From positions 176,125,021 to 176,189,020 of the forward strand of contig CM056741.1 of assembly GCA_029851415.1 (NCBI GenBank): a DNA stretch of 64,000 nucleotides, given 5' to 3'. The notes under the pieces were generated by a model. That model saw only the letters and a program-made list of their open reading frames with translations. It did not search any database and was not told the origin of the DNA. Shown in pieces: positions 37,221 to 52,200 of this stretch (positions are counted from its first letter, which is position 1; each line of letters begins with the position of its first letter). Both the position numbers and the translations under genes were made by a program. This DNA comes from Eretmocerus hayati (Eukaryota; Arthropoda; Insecta; Hymenoptera; Aphelinidae).

Positions 37221-40200
37221 TCGTAAGTCTTTCATTATTGCACGGAAATTCGAAAAGTCCACATTTCAATTTTGAAAAAAAAAATTGGTTCACTTCACTT
37301 AATCTTTATGTGAAACGGCAAAATGCGCTTCGTCTTCATAAAAATGTGCTAACCTTCGTAGGGGGGCTGAAACGTTGAGTTTTTCCTACTAGGGTTCCGA
37401 TAGTATTGTGATATGACATCTGATCTATTCTACGATTAATGACTGAAAGTTTGATCTTATCGAGCATCAAATTTAACACTGTTTGTAAATCATAAACGCA
37501 GGTTCAAGCTCTTTATATCGAACCATGTATTAATTCGTTCCGATACTCCTGAATTTTGTATACCTCGAATTATGTATGAATTCGTGAAAATAACGGGATC
37601 TCTCTTGACCCACACTATATTTTGCGCTCCCCTCATCTTTCTCATACTCAGTTTTTTTCTGTATACGCAGGATTTTACCCAAATGCAAAAAAAAACTCGA
37701 TCCGGTAGCCGACACATTCAATAAGTCACGCTCTCGTCCATGCATACGTGCTGAACCGGGCCGCCGCCGCCGTGGGCCACGTGAGACCTGATTCTCCTCG
37801 TGTACATAGCGTGTGTTTTATATGTATGTAGGTAATTGTGCGATAGATGCTTGTTTTCTCACCTCTTTAACACTTTTGCGTGCAAACAATGAACTATTAT
37901 TCTCACGTACATGCTACTCGGTAAACAATGTGATCGTGGTTTTGTCAAAAAATTCTGAAAAATGGTTTTTATGAAAAAATTTTGGTTGTAGTTAATGATC
38001 AATTCTGAGCGAGTGATAAATTTGGAACGTGAGTTAAGTTTTCTTTTTTTTAAATTTCATTGGGATACAACATAGAGTTTACAAAAACAGGCAATAATCT
38101 GCAATGAATTGATGATGATTCTCCTGCATAATATGAGAGGAAAACCAACGCGTTGCAATTTATTTCAAAATTTATTTTAAAAATTGGCACGGAAAAATTT
38201 TTACTTCCATGGCTAATTTCTTATTTGGAAGACAAACTAATAAAAATTATGGAACAACAATTTTTCTCTCAGCGTGAGTATATGATTTGCTAAATTAAAA
38301 TTATAATTTTTGAATCAATTTCATACTCTCTACATTATTCAGATTTTTTTTGCAAAATGTCGTAAAGTGCGAGCGATACTGATGAAAAAGTTGCTTTGCT
38401 CAATGTGTCGCGAAAGCATTACTCTGCAAGGATCCACGAGTATACACCATGCCGAGCGTGTCACACATTTGAAACAGGTTTTTCCATGCAACTTGCGTTG
38501 CAACTTTGCAATATAACAGCTGCCTCATCTCCGCGCAAGCCGGTCCATGTAGCGTGTAAATGTGCCGGTCAAAAGATCATATTCTTGTATGTTATCCAGA
38601 CAGGCTTTCAAAATTTGATGAATATACGAATATATGAAGTTGAGGATGCGTGTAAAATTGCGAAACTTCAGAAATTAGCAGTAGAAATGTGAACATTCAA
38701 CTTTATAAACGCATCGTACAATTTAACCAAAAAAAAATTTCAGTATGTTTTCGATTCATGTAAAAGGTGATTATTATCTATTCCAAGAAATCAGTTGCTT
38801 GAAACTTGACTCGAATTTTTCATCGCTTTTATTCTACTTCCACGTCTCCCCACTCGACGCTCGGACCACCCTTTTTTCACCCTACTCCGCGATTTTCGGC
38901 GTTTTTCCTAGAAAAATCTTGTACGGTTGAATGTGTTGGTGACGAAACTTGTGTCCGTGTGAGCGATAAGGTAGGGTCTCTACCCTCTCTACGTTGAATC
39001 TGGGTTGGATTGGCTGTACACCGCGATTTCCCGTGGTCGCCCCGCCCCCTGCCAAACTTGTCAAAACCTGATGCATCGTCGCAAGTAGTAAGAGGACAAG
39101 GAATAATGCACATATGATATCATATGCTTTCTTATGCGCGCGGTGGCATCAGAAATGTTTCAAATCGTTTCGATCGCGGGCAGCGCGCCGAACTTTTTCA
39201 TGACTTTTTCACGGTCGGTTGTAACAATGCGTACATAAATTCGCGAATGCCCCATGCAACACTCTACGTTTTTTTTCTTGAACATTCCTAATACGTGCTG
39301 TATTAGAGAGACTATCTCGGAGACTAATTGTGTGGTTTCAGACATAATTGAAAACGATTCAAATCGAATGAGATATCGTATGCACAGAGTATCGTTGATC
39401 TATTGGTTTTTAACTCAATCATTTCAAAATATCAGTCAAAGCGATGTCTAAAACTCGTTTTTACCAATTTATTCACTCTTTTACTCGATTCTAAATATCG
39501 TTGAAGCTTTTTTAATAAGATAGGGTCGTCTCAATCATGGTATCACATATTATTTAATGCCCAACTCTAATGCAGCTCATCGCCATCCAACCACAATTAT
39601 TCTGGGAATCGGTTGTGCTTCAATTGATGAGTTTTGTGATAATGATAGTCTTTTTGTGAAACATAATTTCGTCTTATTTTTTCCAATATGCCAACGTTTC
39701 GCCCGTTAAAACTAAACATGAGCCTCCTCAGGGCTATACTGCCGTACAAATCGAAAAAGACGTCAGTGCATCGAACTTGAAACCACCTTGAAATCGGGTA
39801 CAACAGATTCAAAGTTCGGCCAGAGGCTATCGCACGCTAACATTTTCCAAAATGAAAACACAAATTCAAAGCATACTACATTTTTTGTAATTTTTCTCAG
39901 TTGGATGTTCCGATACTGTACGTTGGATATTTCGAAATTGAAAATGTTTTGTTTTCTCTACTTTTTCCGAATATAGAAGCATAAAAAGACTTCATCGTTA
40001 TAGGAGAATGATTCTGGCATTGCCCTAGTTATTGAGAATTTTTACCACGTGCTATTAAACAGTTATCACAAATATTGGTTCTCAGACATATCTAAATGAT
40101 CAAAGTTTTTAGATGATTCGAGAGGTTGTAAAGTAAATTTTGGACATATGCATGGGTCAATTATTTTGTTAGATGATCGGCTAATTTCTCCAATTGAACA

Positions 40201-40929
40201 ATCGTTTCTCGTATATATCACATTAATTCCCTTTTTCAAATTATATTCAACAATCAATGTCATTTCAAAAAAGAAAAATTAAATAATAATAGTACATCAT
40301 AATAAGGGTTGACAGAGTTCGAAAGGATTTTGAATACACTGCTGTTGTCTTATGCCGTTATCCTAATCGTTGTAGTAATAGATGTCGAAAACGTTGTTGT
40401 AATAGTTATGGGCACCGGCATTAGGAAAAATATTTCAGATCGTTCAGAAACCACGAATAGAAGGAAAATAGGATGAGCTGATGCATCAGGCCGAGAGGCA
40501 GAAGTATAGGTATTTTTCGATTTCGTGTGCATGCATCAGGGCTCGCCATTATCATTGAGGCCGATGCACTCCCCAATATATTAGCATGCCTTAGATACAA
40601 AATCCGTATAAAAGTAATGAGACTGCATAATCAAAAGCTTGAGCTGCAGAATTTAAAAGCATAATGATGATTAAGAGGTATATTATTTTGCTTCGTACGT
40701 GATCTGATGGAGTGTCGCGCATACTTAGGTCGCGTGCAACATAGAGCAACCGGCAACAAGTGGTTTTGTTCCAAACTCGCATTGATAATTTTAATAATAA
40801 GTACTGCCTATTGGTAAAAAAACGTTACGAGTTCGCATTCAATTTTAATAATTTCTTCAAATAATAAATTGCAAAGAAATAGGAAGATTTAACCGAAGCT
40901 ATTAAAAAACGTGTGTCAAATACATATTA
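37221..40929. other. Intergenic stretch upstream of cytospin
   Basis: No gene recognised. (GCC)n at about 37759-37771. On the minus strand, 39734-39691 reads CCCTGAGGAGGCTC...GGGCGAAACGTTGG, a pattern common in invertebrate repeats and resembling hammerhead-ribozyme core boxes. Confidence 0.4.
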
Positions 40930-41016
40930 GCCACATGGGCCCCAACAAGGTGAGCGCTCGTCCTGCGTCGAGGCGAGGTTATCGCGCGCGACTTTCACGA
41001 AAGTAACGGGGCGCAA

Positions 41017-41047
<31 letters not shown>

Positions 41048-41165
41048 CTCTCTCTCTCTCTCATTTCTCATCTCTCTTGCTTTGAGGGAGAGAGAAGAGA
41101 TGCCCCGCACGAGCCGCAGTCGCGCTTGGTCGCGCTCGCGCGCCGAAACCGCTGCTGTGTACACA
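40930..41165 (+). promoter_or_regulatory. Candidate cytospin promoter and non-coding first exon
   Basis: A CpG-rich island with a (CT)n tract (41017-41062), that is GAGA-factor-type sites, and GCGCGCG motifs. It ends in a good donor, ACACA|GTAAAGT (41165/41166). It lies 1.7 kb upstream of the exon beginning at 42823, which has an acceptor and no promoter of its own, so an upstream first exon is expected. Position is inferred. Confidence 0.35.
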
Positions 41166-42137
41166 GTAAAGTGTTCTTCTGCTCTACAGTAAACAATTTT
41201 TCTAGTTTATTGAGTTCGTATTCTTATCGATAGGATATATCATTTTCCATCATTTTTCCAATGAGTGACCTCGTGCTAATGTGAATTTTGTATTTTTCTG
41301 TGTATAGATCAATGCATCAGGATGATTATGGACCAAGGAATCCAAAGATCCAGTGTAGCTGTAAGCAATATCGAGTTGAAAAAACGAACGACAGAAGATA
41401 TATACCTAACTACAGTATTATAATGATGTGACCGGTGAGATTTGACCTCTATGCAGTCAATATTACACCCGTTATCATCGTTGCACACTGCATCAACGTC
41501 TAACTCGACATAATCAGGACATCATCTGCAGCCTTTCACACCTGATGATCATGTTCCTGTACGAACATTTTCCTTTCAAGGTGAGCATAATTTCAAAATA
41601 TTCCCATCGTGATTCCCATGCATTCTCTGATCTAATATATACTTGAAAGGTGCATTTTCCGTTGAGAATGCAATGTGAGAACCGATGAACCGAAGGGGAC
41701 CTCATCGTGTCAGAATCATAGAGATATAATGGTCAGAATCCCTAACTATACATTTGATGCCTCGACAGCTGCGAATTCGAAAAGATATGTGTGTATTTTT
41801 GAAGGGGTCGCGGTCGAGCAGTGCATGGGACGTGCGTCTGCATCATATGTATATATATATATATGAGAAAAACCGGTGCATCGAATGCATTTTGGACGTC
41901 ACCGCGTTCTCCTGGCTGTCAGAGCCGTTATAGAATGCTTTAGCTTTACATGTTAGGATATGCCCGAGGATATGTCACTACTGCCATAAAAAACGTAAAC
42001 GACCTGTGAACGCAGAGTGCACCCGATAAATTTTAATGCCGATAACGCTTTTTCTTGTGAGGCAATATACTTATTACTCTCGCATCAAATTGTAATCAAG
42101 CCACGATATATAGGTTGAACGCTTGTCTTGTATAGAT

Positions 42138-42176
<39 letters not shown>

Positions 42177-42822
42177 TAAACGATGCACCCACAGACGAGC
42201 GAGTATCCTATACTTTATAAACTCGTGGCCTGCGGGCATGGCCTGCTAGCGGTACTTACCTCATCTTCTCTGATGATAATCGAGCAATTGACATCAATCA
42301 ATCTGGTCGTCAGTAACCGCACGCTTCACTTGCATTGCTCAATCACTTATTCAGAGCATACTGTACTCGAGATACTACTATACAATAGTATAGACCTATA
42401 CCGATGGTTCTAAAGGAAAAAGAACAGTTTTATGTCCTTTGCGCTTCCGCGAGACTGTAACAACATAATTACTTGTGATGATTCTGTATCGTTAAATTAA
42501 ATAGTCGTTGACCCGCATAGTTGTCGTCCTTGAAGATCAAGGTGCTATGTCTTAGATTTTTCAGTCTCATATTATAGTCCCTGCTCATAGTGGTACGTTG
42601 TGATTATCGATGTTTCAATGGAAAATGAGTTGACCCTCCAAATCTTAGGAGAGATGATGCTGAGAAGTTTATGAACCAGTCTAATATCTCAATTTAGAAA
42701 ATTTCAATTATTTAAGTCATGCCAATTTCACAACATTGGTTTAGTAGAGATGAGAGTGTCTAACCAGCAATTATGTTGACCTGTCAACTAAGCCTGTATT
42801 AATTTGACTTTTAATTTTCCAG
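41166..42822 (+). other. Probable 5' UTR intron of cytospin
   Basis: No coding region. Perfect (TA)n at 42143-42172. Ends in TTTTAATTTTCCAG at 42822. Confidence 0.4.
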
Positions 42823-43256
42823 GTGTAGCGGCAACTGTTGGAGTTCGTTAAATATCTGTGGAGAATAGATTCCTGTATGCAAGGAGAATGCTGACAAAAA
42901 ACTGGAAAGACTGATGAATTAGGATAAAACACTCTTGGAGTTGATGAATTCAATTTTTGCCACAACAAGAGATCACATAATAGATAGTGACCATGATGAA
43001 GTTCAAGTCTTTGTTTCGGAGAGGGCACCAAAGTCACTCTACCCACCCAAAACAACATAGACAGCGGAACAGTCAACAGCAACAGCAACAGGTGTCAGCT
43101 CCACAAAGCCAGAGCCAGCAGCTCTCAGCTGCTGAAGGCAAGACCAGACGGTCAAGCAATGAGTGGCTTTCATCTTCGTCTACTTCTTTGAACTATCATG
43201 ATTCAAGGAGTAATGGACCTCATCAGCCTCAAAGCAAAAGTCAGAGCAATACGCAG
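42823..43256 (+). CDS. SPECC1L: Cytospin exon with 5' UTR and start codon
   Basis: Acceptor TTTTCCAG at 42822; UTR 42823-42992; coding 42993-43256, residues 1-88. Basic N-terminus [13 protein letters not shown], then poly-Gln (CAG/CAA) and Ser-rich sequence. Donor CAG|GTACAA, phase 0. Confidence 0.85.
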
Positions 43257-46200
43257 GTACAAGAAATATCCTATAACCCAATCAAGTGTAATGTTGTGTC
43301 TCTTCATTACTTGCAGTGAAATCACTGTGAATGTTGATATTATTTTCTGACATTTAAAAGTATAAATATTGACATCATGCGATCAATTTTTTCGTGTTCA
43401 TTCAGTCAAGATTCTGTTTACAAATTGAAATTGAATATTGTGTAATACATGAGTAATTATGTAATTTTTCCAAAATTCTTGAAAAAGGAAAAGATGTTCA
43501 AATTTTTCTGTCTGTGCTTGTACTTTTTTATGAACGATCAAAGAAATTTAAAATCAGAAATTGAAAAAGTTTGTCAAATGTATACTAAAATGAATGTTGC
43601 AGACAAATTTTACTTGGAAGTATTCTTACTAGAAAAGATTTATAAAACTTGCATATCTTTTTTGAATTCCATAATCTTGAAGCACATCCATCCACACCAT
43701 TTTTCAATGATTTATCATTGTGAATTTTTTGAAATACTGCAAGTCTTGAGTCCATATTTCAAAATGTCATTTTTGAATAGAGTTTAGAGTGCTTACCTCT
43801 TCCCAATGCACGACTAAGAATAGTCAGAACCAGTTGCTTTGCTTCAGTTCTTAGTTACCTAGGTAGAATTTACTTACACCACACCGTAGGTGGTAGCCAA
43901 ATCGCACACTTCAAGAAAATTGCTCCATTTTCGTAATTTTCTTGTGGAATACCACGAATAAAAATTACTCTCATGTACTTGAACTATCCTAGAATCAGCA
44001 TGCATTTCTTCCCTGGTCTAGAGTACACATACTTTCTCAGTAAATTCCAGAAAATGTCACATTTTTGTCTTTTTCCTAGGTTAAGCTGATGGAGAATTGT
44101 CCAAATCTTAGAAAAAATACATACATTAACTGTGGCTCAGATCGCTCTGCAAGTCATTTTTATATTACGAATGGATCTCAAAGAATTAAGCTATTGACAT
44201 TTGATTTTTTGATTAAAAAAATTGATATATGATCTGGAAGAATATTGTCTAAAATTGAAATTTTGACTTTTGTCGGTGATGAATTTTGGGTACTCATTTT
44301 GGCGATATTTTGAATGAATGAAAATGTTCAAATTTTAGATCTGGTCCATTTGAAAGATCTCGAAAAAATGAGTTCCGACTTTTAGATCCCATTAAAATTT
44401 TCCGTGTGCCAAAAGTGTACTACCTAGCTAATTAGATCATGCTCTTCTACAGTTACAATGTAGAGTGGAGAATTTTCCTCTTGGCCTTGCAAATGCTGCT
44501 ATAGAAATTTATTCCATCTCATACTAACTTTTTTCACGCAGAGCTCGAGTCCGTCGAATGCTGTTTCGACGACGATTGGCTCGAGACCAGCGTTAACTCC
44601 AGCCGATTGCATTGCAAAAATGCACGAGCTCGAACGTGAAAATGAAACTCTGAGGATGGAGCGGTTACGGTTAGAGGCGAGCTTCAGAAATGCAGTTGAC
44701 AGTAGACGTTTCGACGAGCAGCATGCCGAATTAGCACATCTCAAGGTTTGTTCTTTCCTAAGGATTAATTTGATTTCTGAAAACCTCATAATAATAGAAA
44801 AGCATATTAGTACGGATTAAAAGTCTCGTGCCTCGCCTAATTCCCTACATCCGCTGTGAGACACTTTCCGAATATTTGAATAGAGTAGAGGAGTATTCTG
44901 ATTCCTGATATTGCGCATTTGTAGGTTGCTTGTGAAGAATCATAGTTTGCAGTTTTTCTGTGAGAATGATATTTTGATAGTTCTAGATCAGCACTTTGGA
45001 TTACAATGAACTCGGTCGCCATTTAGTTCGAGTCAATTTTGACCCTATTATTTTTCGCGATGTAAACGTCAATAAGGCAAAAAACCTATACCTTTATTCA
45101 AGTCTCTGAAACTGAATTACAATCATCTGATAAAGATTCATGCCTCAATTAAAATGCTTATGTCTCTGAGCTAGCGGTTAGCGAAAGAAATTAGAGTGAA
45201 CGAAAATTAAAGATCGTATTTTGTGATATCCAGAAACGGTTGTCAGGCGGAATTCGAAGAACATGCGTATAGTACGACAAACGAGACGACAAATTCTTTT
45301 TTTTTCATTCAAAATCTTTTTTTCCTTTGATATTCATTCGTTTACCGACATACCGACCGGTGAAGTATCAAAAGACGGAGGAAATCTTCTGTTGCCTTTG
45401 AAAACGCATTAGTTTTACGTGTCAACTGTTCCAAAATGACTTTCTTTGTTTTTTGTTCATCGGCGGTCATTATTTCGGGTATTGGAAGGATGGGCGACTG
45501 ATGTGAAGTGTTATTTTATTCGTGGCATCTTTTTATTGCCGTTTTTTTCATAACTGATTACAGTACTAAAGACTGCATTTGAATACTCAATTCCTCAGCT
45601 ATCCTTTAATAAATATAAATCATACATTTGAGCAAGAGTTGAGTAAAAGTAAAATGCGATGAAATATATTGGATTTGTCCACTGTTTTTGAACTATTACT
45701 ATGTACTGTATACAGTTGTTGTATATACATTGATCGATCAGAACTAGGGCGATTGAAAAAAATTCCCTCATTGCAAAATATACTTAACTTATTTTGCGAC
45801 GTTTCATCGACTAATACGCCGACTTCATCAGGCTTCCGAATCTTTTTTACAATAATAAATTTACGTTGTAATCAAAGACGGACAAAATGTAATTGAATTA
45901 TTTTAAGAAATATTCCAAAGCCTGATGAGGTCGGCGTCTGAGTCGATGAAACGTCGCAAAAAAAACGGAGTATACTTTACAACGAGTGAATACTTACCAC
46001 TCACCCTTGATCTTCATTGATCAATCTGTAGCAACTTTAATTTAGAGCAAAAGTAAATAATAGATGGAAGCGCACAGACGTACACTAGGTGTACATCGAG
46101 TGTGCCCAAATCTGGAAAAGCTTTTTGGCCCTGGACTGTTGCTTCAATCCAAATTAGATCGTCATTGAGGCCCTGATAATCGTAACCTCGTCCTCAACAT

Positions 46201-49200
46201 TTGAGAATTGGAACCTAGTCTCAGAATTTCAAGTATAGCAGTCCAGGGACAAGAAAGCTTTTTCAGATTTGGGTACATACGATGTACACCGAGTGTACAT
46301 ATCCGTTTTCTTCTCGGGAATGGGGGCTGAAAATATCGACCATTTCATATGAGTAATTTTGTTTGTTCTCCTTAAAACTTGACAATCAACCAAGAAACAC
46401 TCAAATATATCTGAATGATGAATCCTATCATTGATAAAGTACCTCATAATATACGTAGATTTCAAAGATAAATTGACATTAGATCAATATTTTAGACGAA
46501 AATGATGATGCATTTGATCATTATTACTTACACCTCTTTCCGACAACCTGAATAGTAATATATTTTCCGAGTGACTCGAATCAATAGGAAGATATAGACA
46601 TATTTGATTACAACATCTGCATGACAGCTATGTTTAATGACTTTGATTGAGTCTAATAAACGTATTCTATTACTCGATGATTGAATTGAGAGGCAACTCA
46701 ACTCATTGTGCAGGTAAAACAATTTGAATTTAGAATTTATCCAAACAATTGAATTTTCTATTCGGAAACATTTCTTAACTTTATTAAATGTGAATACAGT
46801 GGCATTATAAAGTACGCGAATGATGTTGTTTCATCATCGTATCCAACGTTTCAAAGCGTGTATTCGGTGCGAAATTGTACATTATCGTGGTTGACTTGTT
46901 TGAAGTCTGATGACTATTTTCGAATAGTGAAACGCGACACCTTTCTCTATACCTCTGTTTAGCTCTTCTCTGTTCTGTGCTTCAATTGTCTCTTGCTTCC
47001 TTCTTTTTTTTCTCGCGCCAAAGTTCTATCGCAATTGTATAGACTGAGTCTTGACGAACAACCATTGTCTTCGTATATATTCATATATCTTGTGTAATTT
47101 GTATTTACTTATCTTTTTTTTTTAGTGTAATTGTAACTTTTACGCTTGTAATTTAAAGTTGGAAGATCTTTCGTCACCTATCATCGCTCGAAGATCTCGA
47201 ATGATTTTTTTTTCAATCAAATGACTCATTAACATGTACCATCGTGTGCATTTATTTAAAAAAAAATCTTTATTCTGTAATATAATGAACAGCTTGGACG
47301 TGTTTAATCCGGCACTTGTTCATTGACTCAAACAAATGCTCTCAATTTTCAGAGTCGTGAATGCACATAGAGTTGAAATAGATGCAATCTCTTCTACTCT
47401 CTGTCTGCATTCATTTGCTTCAACGTCTAATTGAACTTCCGTGCAAGTTAATTATTTTTCCCGTCGTCTACAATAATAGTTACGAATATAATGTTTCGTT
47501 TCAATTACGCTAGTTGTTCACTGGACCGTTTCAATCAATTCAAAAATTAGTTCATTGATCACGTAATCGAAATTATCTCTTATGAGTAATATAATCTTGA
47601 TGATGCAAGGTCATAAGTAATCGTAGCAATAAACAAATTGTTCAAATTCTTGAGATCCCATGAGGTAATTGCTGTATTAATAGTCTAATTTTGCCATAAT
47701 AATTGCTCGCTCTGATTTTGTGACAAAAATAAGAGATTATGTGTGAAAGTTTTCTCTCATTTCAGATACAAGATTGTCTCTCTCTCGCGTGCGAACGAGA
47801 ACAAACTGGATTCATTATTCTGGCTTTAATTATCGCACTCTTTCAAGAACAAAATTCATCATAATGATGATGATGATGATCGTCGAGAAATATATTATAT
47901 ATAAAAGAGAACCTTTCGTAAATATTTGCGTACTAAAGTGTCATTCGCGGTTATTACTTGCGATCTTGAAAATTTGCAAATTTTTACCGCCTCTCAATTT
48001 ATACTGTACTATATATACCTCGTCCGCATATTATAATTAATGGTAAGAGCATCCGGAATCAAGTACCTACATGTGATTATGAATTCAGTCGCGGCTATAA
48101 TACCACGCCGCCGGATGGTATTATAAGGAGAAAGCGCGCGCGAAGCCGCAAAAATGAGCCAAACGATGGATATATCGCGCGCGAAACCTTACTGTCATTT
48201 TTTTTTTTTTTTTTTTTTCAACGATATAAGTATACATCATAAGGGAAGAAGGTCTTTTCGTGTGCATACTTACACGTATCATTAAATGCATATTGTATCA
48301 TGTGTATGTTTGTATGTATGTATGTATATATATTTATAAGTGTGTATATGTAGATGATGTGTGACGATAATCGGGAGGGAGTGTCTATGGTCTCAAGAGT
48401 TGCAAGAGTCTCCTTCCGTTTTTATGCTCTTTACAACGTTTTGAAGTTTGGTAGAGTGAGGAACGACGAGACGTGAACGGTGGGTGAGTGCAATTTTGTC
48501 TATACTTGTTTGAATATTTTTGAATAGCGGAAATTTCGAACTGGGTGAAGTGAGATCGGTAGACCGTGGAAAGAGTTAAATGAGTGAGTGGCATTGTTTC
48601 TAGTACCTATATACTTTTCGCATGGGTTAGTAGTATTTCTGGTACTCGTGGTGAGATTAGAAACCGCTGATTTAGCGCTTTTGTTACATCCTGTGGTCGA
48701 GATTTCTTTACGATTTGCTATCTGATCTCAGTTGTTCAATTAATTCGTCTTTCATTCGGTGTATAATTTTTTTAATATTGGAGCTCTGATTTTTCATGAG
48801 TTTGGAATCACGACTAGTATGATAGAAACTTTGAAAATGTGGTTTTTTTTTCGTCAAAATTGCAAAGACATGGGAGGCCTTTAATACTGAAACAATTTTA
48901 CCCACATCATTACTTTTATCACATAAATTATCGAGTTTGCTTTTAAAATAGTCAAAGTAGATTTGGAAAATGAAAATTAAAAATGGCAAATGCCTCATGG
49001 CTGAAATGATGGCGCTGTGTTGATAACTATTTTTTCAATATTTTTTAAATACTGAGTAAAACATTTTCCAATATTGTGCCAATATATCGTCGATAGGATA
49101 GAATTTTACGCGGGATGGATTACTCTAACCATGACTTTGCCTGTAGGATCTTGGTCAGCCAAAAATATTTTCATCAAAAAATGAGTTATGATATTAACAC

Positions 49201-52200
49201 AAGATGGGATGAAAATATCGTTCCCAAGCCCGAGCCAATCAAGCCAGCGGCGTGAAAAATATAACCGATTAATCATTTGATAAATTATGGTTCAATCATT
49301 AGAATTTCTTTAGATGATCAGATCGCAGTGCAAAAGGATAAAAGGTTGAAGAATTTCATCTGTTGGAAAGGTCATCATACTTTAGATGAGAATATAGCAA
49401 ACTCTCTTCAATGCCTCAGTGATTTCACATGTGTTTTTCCGCTCGAGTTCATTTCGAATCTAGATTGTATATACATAGCGCTCTGATTTTTCCGTACTGC
49501 AGCATTTTTTTTTGAGTTGTGCTTTTTTCACGCATTAGCCTCGTTACGCTCTCTAGATATTTCTTCCTATGCATCACATTTTAAATATTGTGACTGCCGT
49601 ATAGAACACCTTGTTTACTTTGAGAATTCATTGCACTGAAAAAGACAGATCTATATAGAAATCTTGACAAATTTGTAAGACTATTTCAACCATTAGAATC
49701 AAGACCACATTTGTTAGATTGTCTCATGATTTTTTATATCACTCATACAATTGACTCTCAAGCTATTTCTCGTCGAATTCTCAACTTTTCTTCAGACCAC
49801 ATGTCGTTCAATTATTGCACAAAGCATACAAAGTAATTTACACATCAAGGCAGACCCTTAATGTCAATTTCAGTAACTCACAATCACATATACGTTTGTA
49901 TGTATGTATGTAATACTTAAAAGCTGCACATAATCGCCGAAAATTGCATTCTCAGCGTTATTATACAAGACACACATCCACCAGCATCATCATCTCATGA
50001 CACTTGTTCTCGTTTTGTAAATCCTCCTAAGTATTCCATGCGTGGCTGCAAATTTTAAATAATAAGTCAGAAACCGGAGCAGATCTGATGACTCAGCGTA
50101 ATACTTCATCTCTTCGTCTTCTCAATTTTTTTTCATTCTCCACAAGAATACATCATCGTATTCTCGCGTTTTTTTAATAATGAACAATCATATGATTACA
50201 TTTCACACCTTCGTACGTAAAGCACAATTTATAATCAAAATTTTTGTTTTCGTTAAAAACTGTATTTCGATATTCTCTGCCGTTCCATCATTACAGCACA
50301 CCTTGTGCTTGACTCGTATTCATTTTCAAAATGACATCGAATGCCACCTCTACATACTTTCATATATATATAACTATAATATGTATATATATGCAGTCTG
50401 CAAAGTGCAAAGTGTCTCTGCAGAGAAGTGCAAATTACAAGCACGCACATAGGTACTATAACGTATTCTCGCATATATAATAATAAAATGAAATATAAAG
50501 TGTCAGCTGGATTGGCGCCTGGACGATGTAATTTTTTTTTTCAAAATTACCTCACGAACGTAATTTATTCTACGCTTGCGAACAATCATGTATACATTTT
50601 TTATGCGCTTGCGCTTTTTAAAAGCTTTTCTTCAAAGTTACTCTCTTTTCGCCAATTTTCAGAAATATCTAACGGTTTTACTGTGTTTAATATCAATTTA
50701 CAGTCGGTCGAGCGTGAGAATCCGGGAGAAAACGCACGTGTTTCGTTGCACGAGTATGTATGTACGTTATGTGTTATGTGCGGGTATAATATATTTTGTG
50801 GGATATAGCGAAAATGCATCTGGCGTGAAAAAGAGCGCGCGCACATAGTGTAAAACCGACATCCACCGCTGCATTTGCCGTTTGAGGGGGGGCTGTAGTA
50901 TATAGTTTACATACATGCTTTATTCGCGCTTTTGAGTTTAACACATATGCTTCGCTTTGCGGCTATCCGCTCATGCACGCATGCATCAGTTGTGCAGACG
51001 ATATTGCAACGCGATGGTCTAGTCTGATCTATAATAAATTACGGATATCTGACATGTGTTTACGAGAATTTTTAAATAGGATTATTGTATAGTTGTACAG
51101 TTTTTTTTTCTCTATGGACAAGTGAAATGAGAAAGTTTTAGTGTTTGTATCTCTGAAAATTTTCTGTGCGAAAAGTGTGCTGTTTTTTGACGGATGATTC
51201 GAGATTTATGTGAAATGGATACGATGGATACCACAACTGATCGGACTATGGTATGTTTATTATAAGTAACCGGTAATAGATGTAAATTCAACAATTCTCG
51301 TTCACAAGTAATAGAATTTTCAAATTGTCTGATACATTGTTCCTTTTCTAATTCTTGAGTATTATTCTCGGCAACTGTTTTGTGGGTGATAAAAAACGTT
51401 TTTATTTTTCAAAAATAGAATGTAAATCTATTTACACGAGTGTAAAGAGCTTTCAGTTATTTCGTTGAAAGGGCTAAACTTAGATCCAAAATCCGACGTC
51501 ATTACCAACAAATGTAATGCCCGTCGCTGTCCATCACGATTTACTTCGTTAGCAAGTGTCTAATCAATACGGACATTCGTATTAAATTTCCTTCACTCCT
51601 GCAAGTCTTCGTTTTCATTTATCTGCGTTATTTCAATTCGTGTGTACTTAATATGTAATCAGAGCTAATTTTTCTACTCCCCTCAAACTAAAGTGGGCCA
51701 AAAAATGATAATTTTGGAATTTTAACATGTTGGTGGCGGTAAACGTTGTTCTTTTACATGTATATACAAAAAAAATTAGCTCCACGCTGGAAGATGAAAT
51801 TTATAGTCTCGGCAAGAGTCTTGGTATTCGAAATAAAAATGTATGTAAAGGTGCTACTTAAGAATTTCTTCTTTCCTCACTGTTTCCCTTAGAATCGGTA
51901 TTCTTGTTGGCTCTTTGTTCTAACCGACTAATATGCGATGTAAACTATAGTTACCTTTTGACCTCTTGAGAAAAATCCCGGAGTTCTTTTGAGCGATGGC
52001 GTACCCAAAGTTAGATATTAACTAGTCAAAATAGCCAAATTTCGTCAAAAATGGCAAAAATAAGTACGTGCCGGTATCTCATCCCATACGCACCTTGCTT
52101 CTGAAAATCAACCGGATTGTCCTAAACGCCCCTTTTTATTTAAATAAATTTTGATTTCGAACTTGATGTCTCCTGCCGAGACTAAAAATGTCATTTTTCA

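Noticed and set aside
45911..45978. Functional hammerhead ribozyme
   Set aside because: Core boxes are present but no self-complementary stem II was found between them; reported only as a resemblance.
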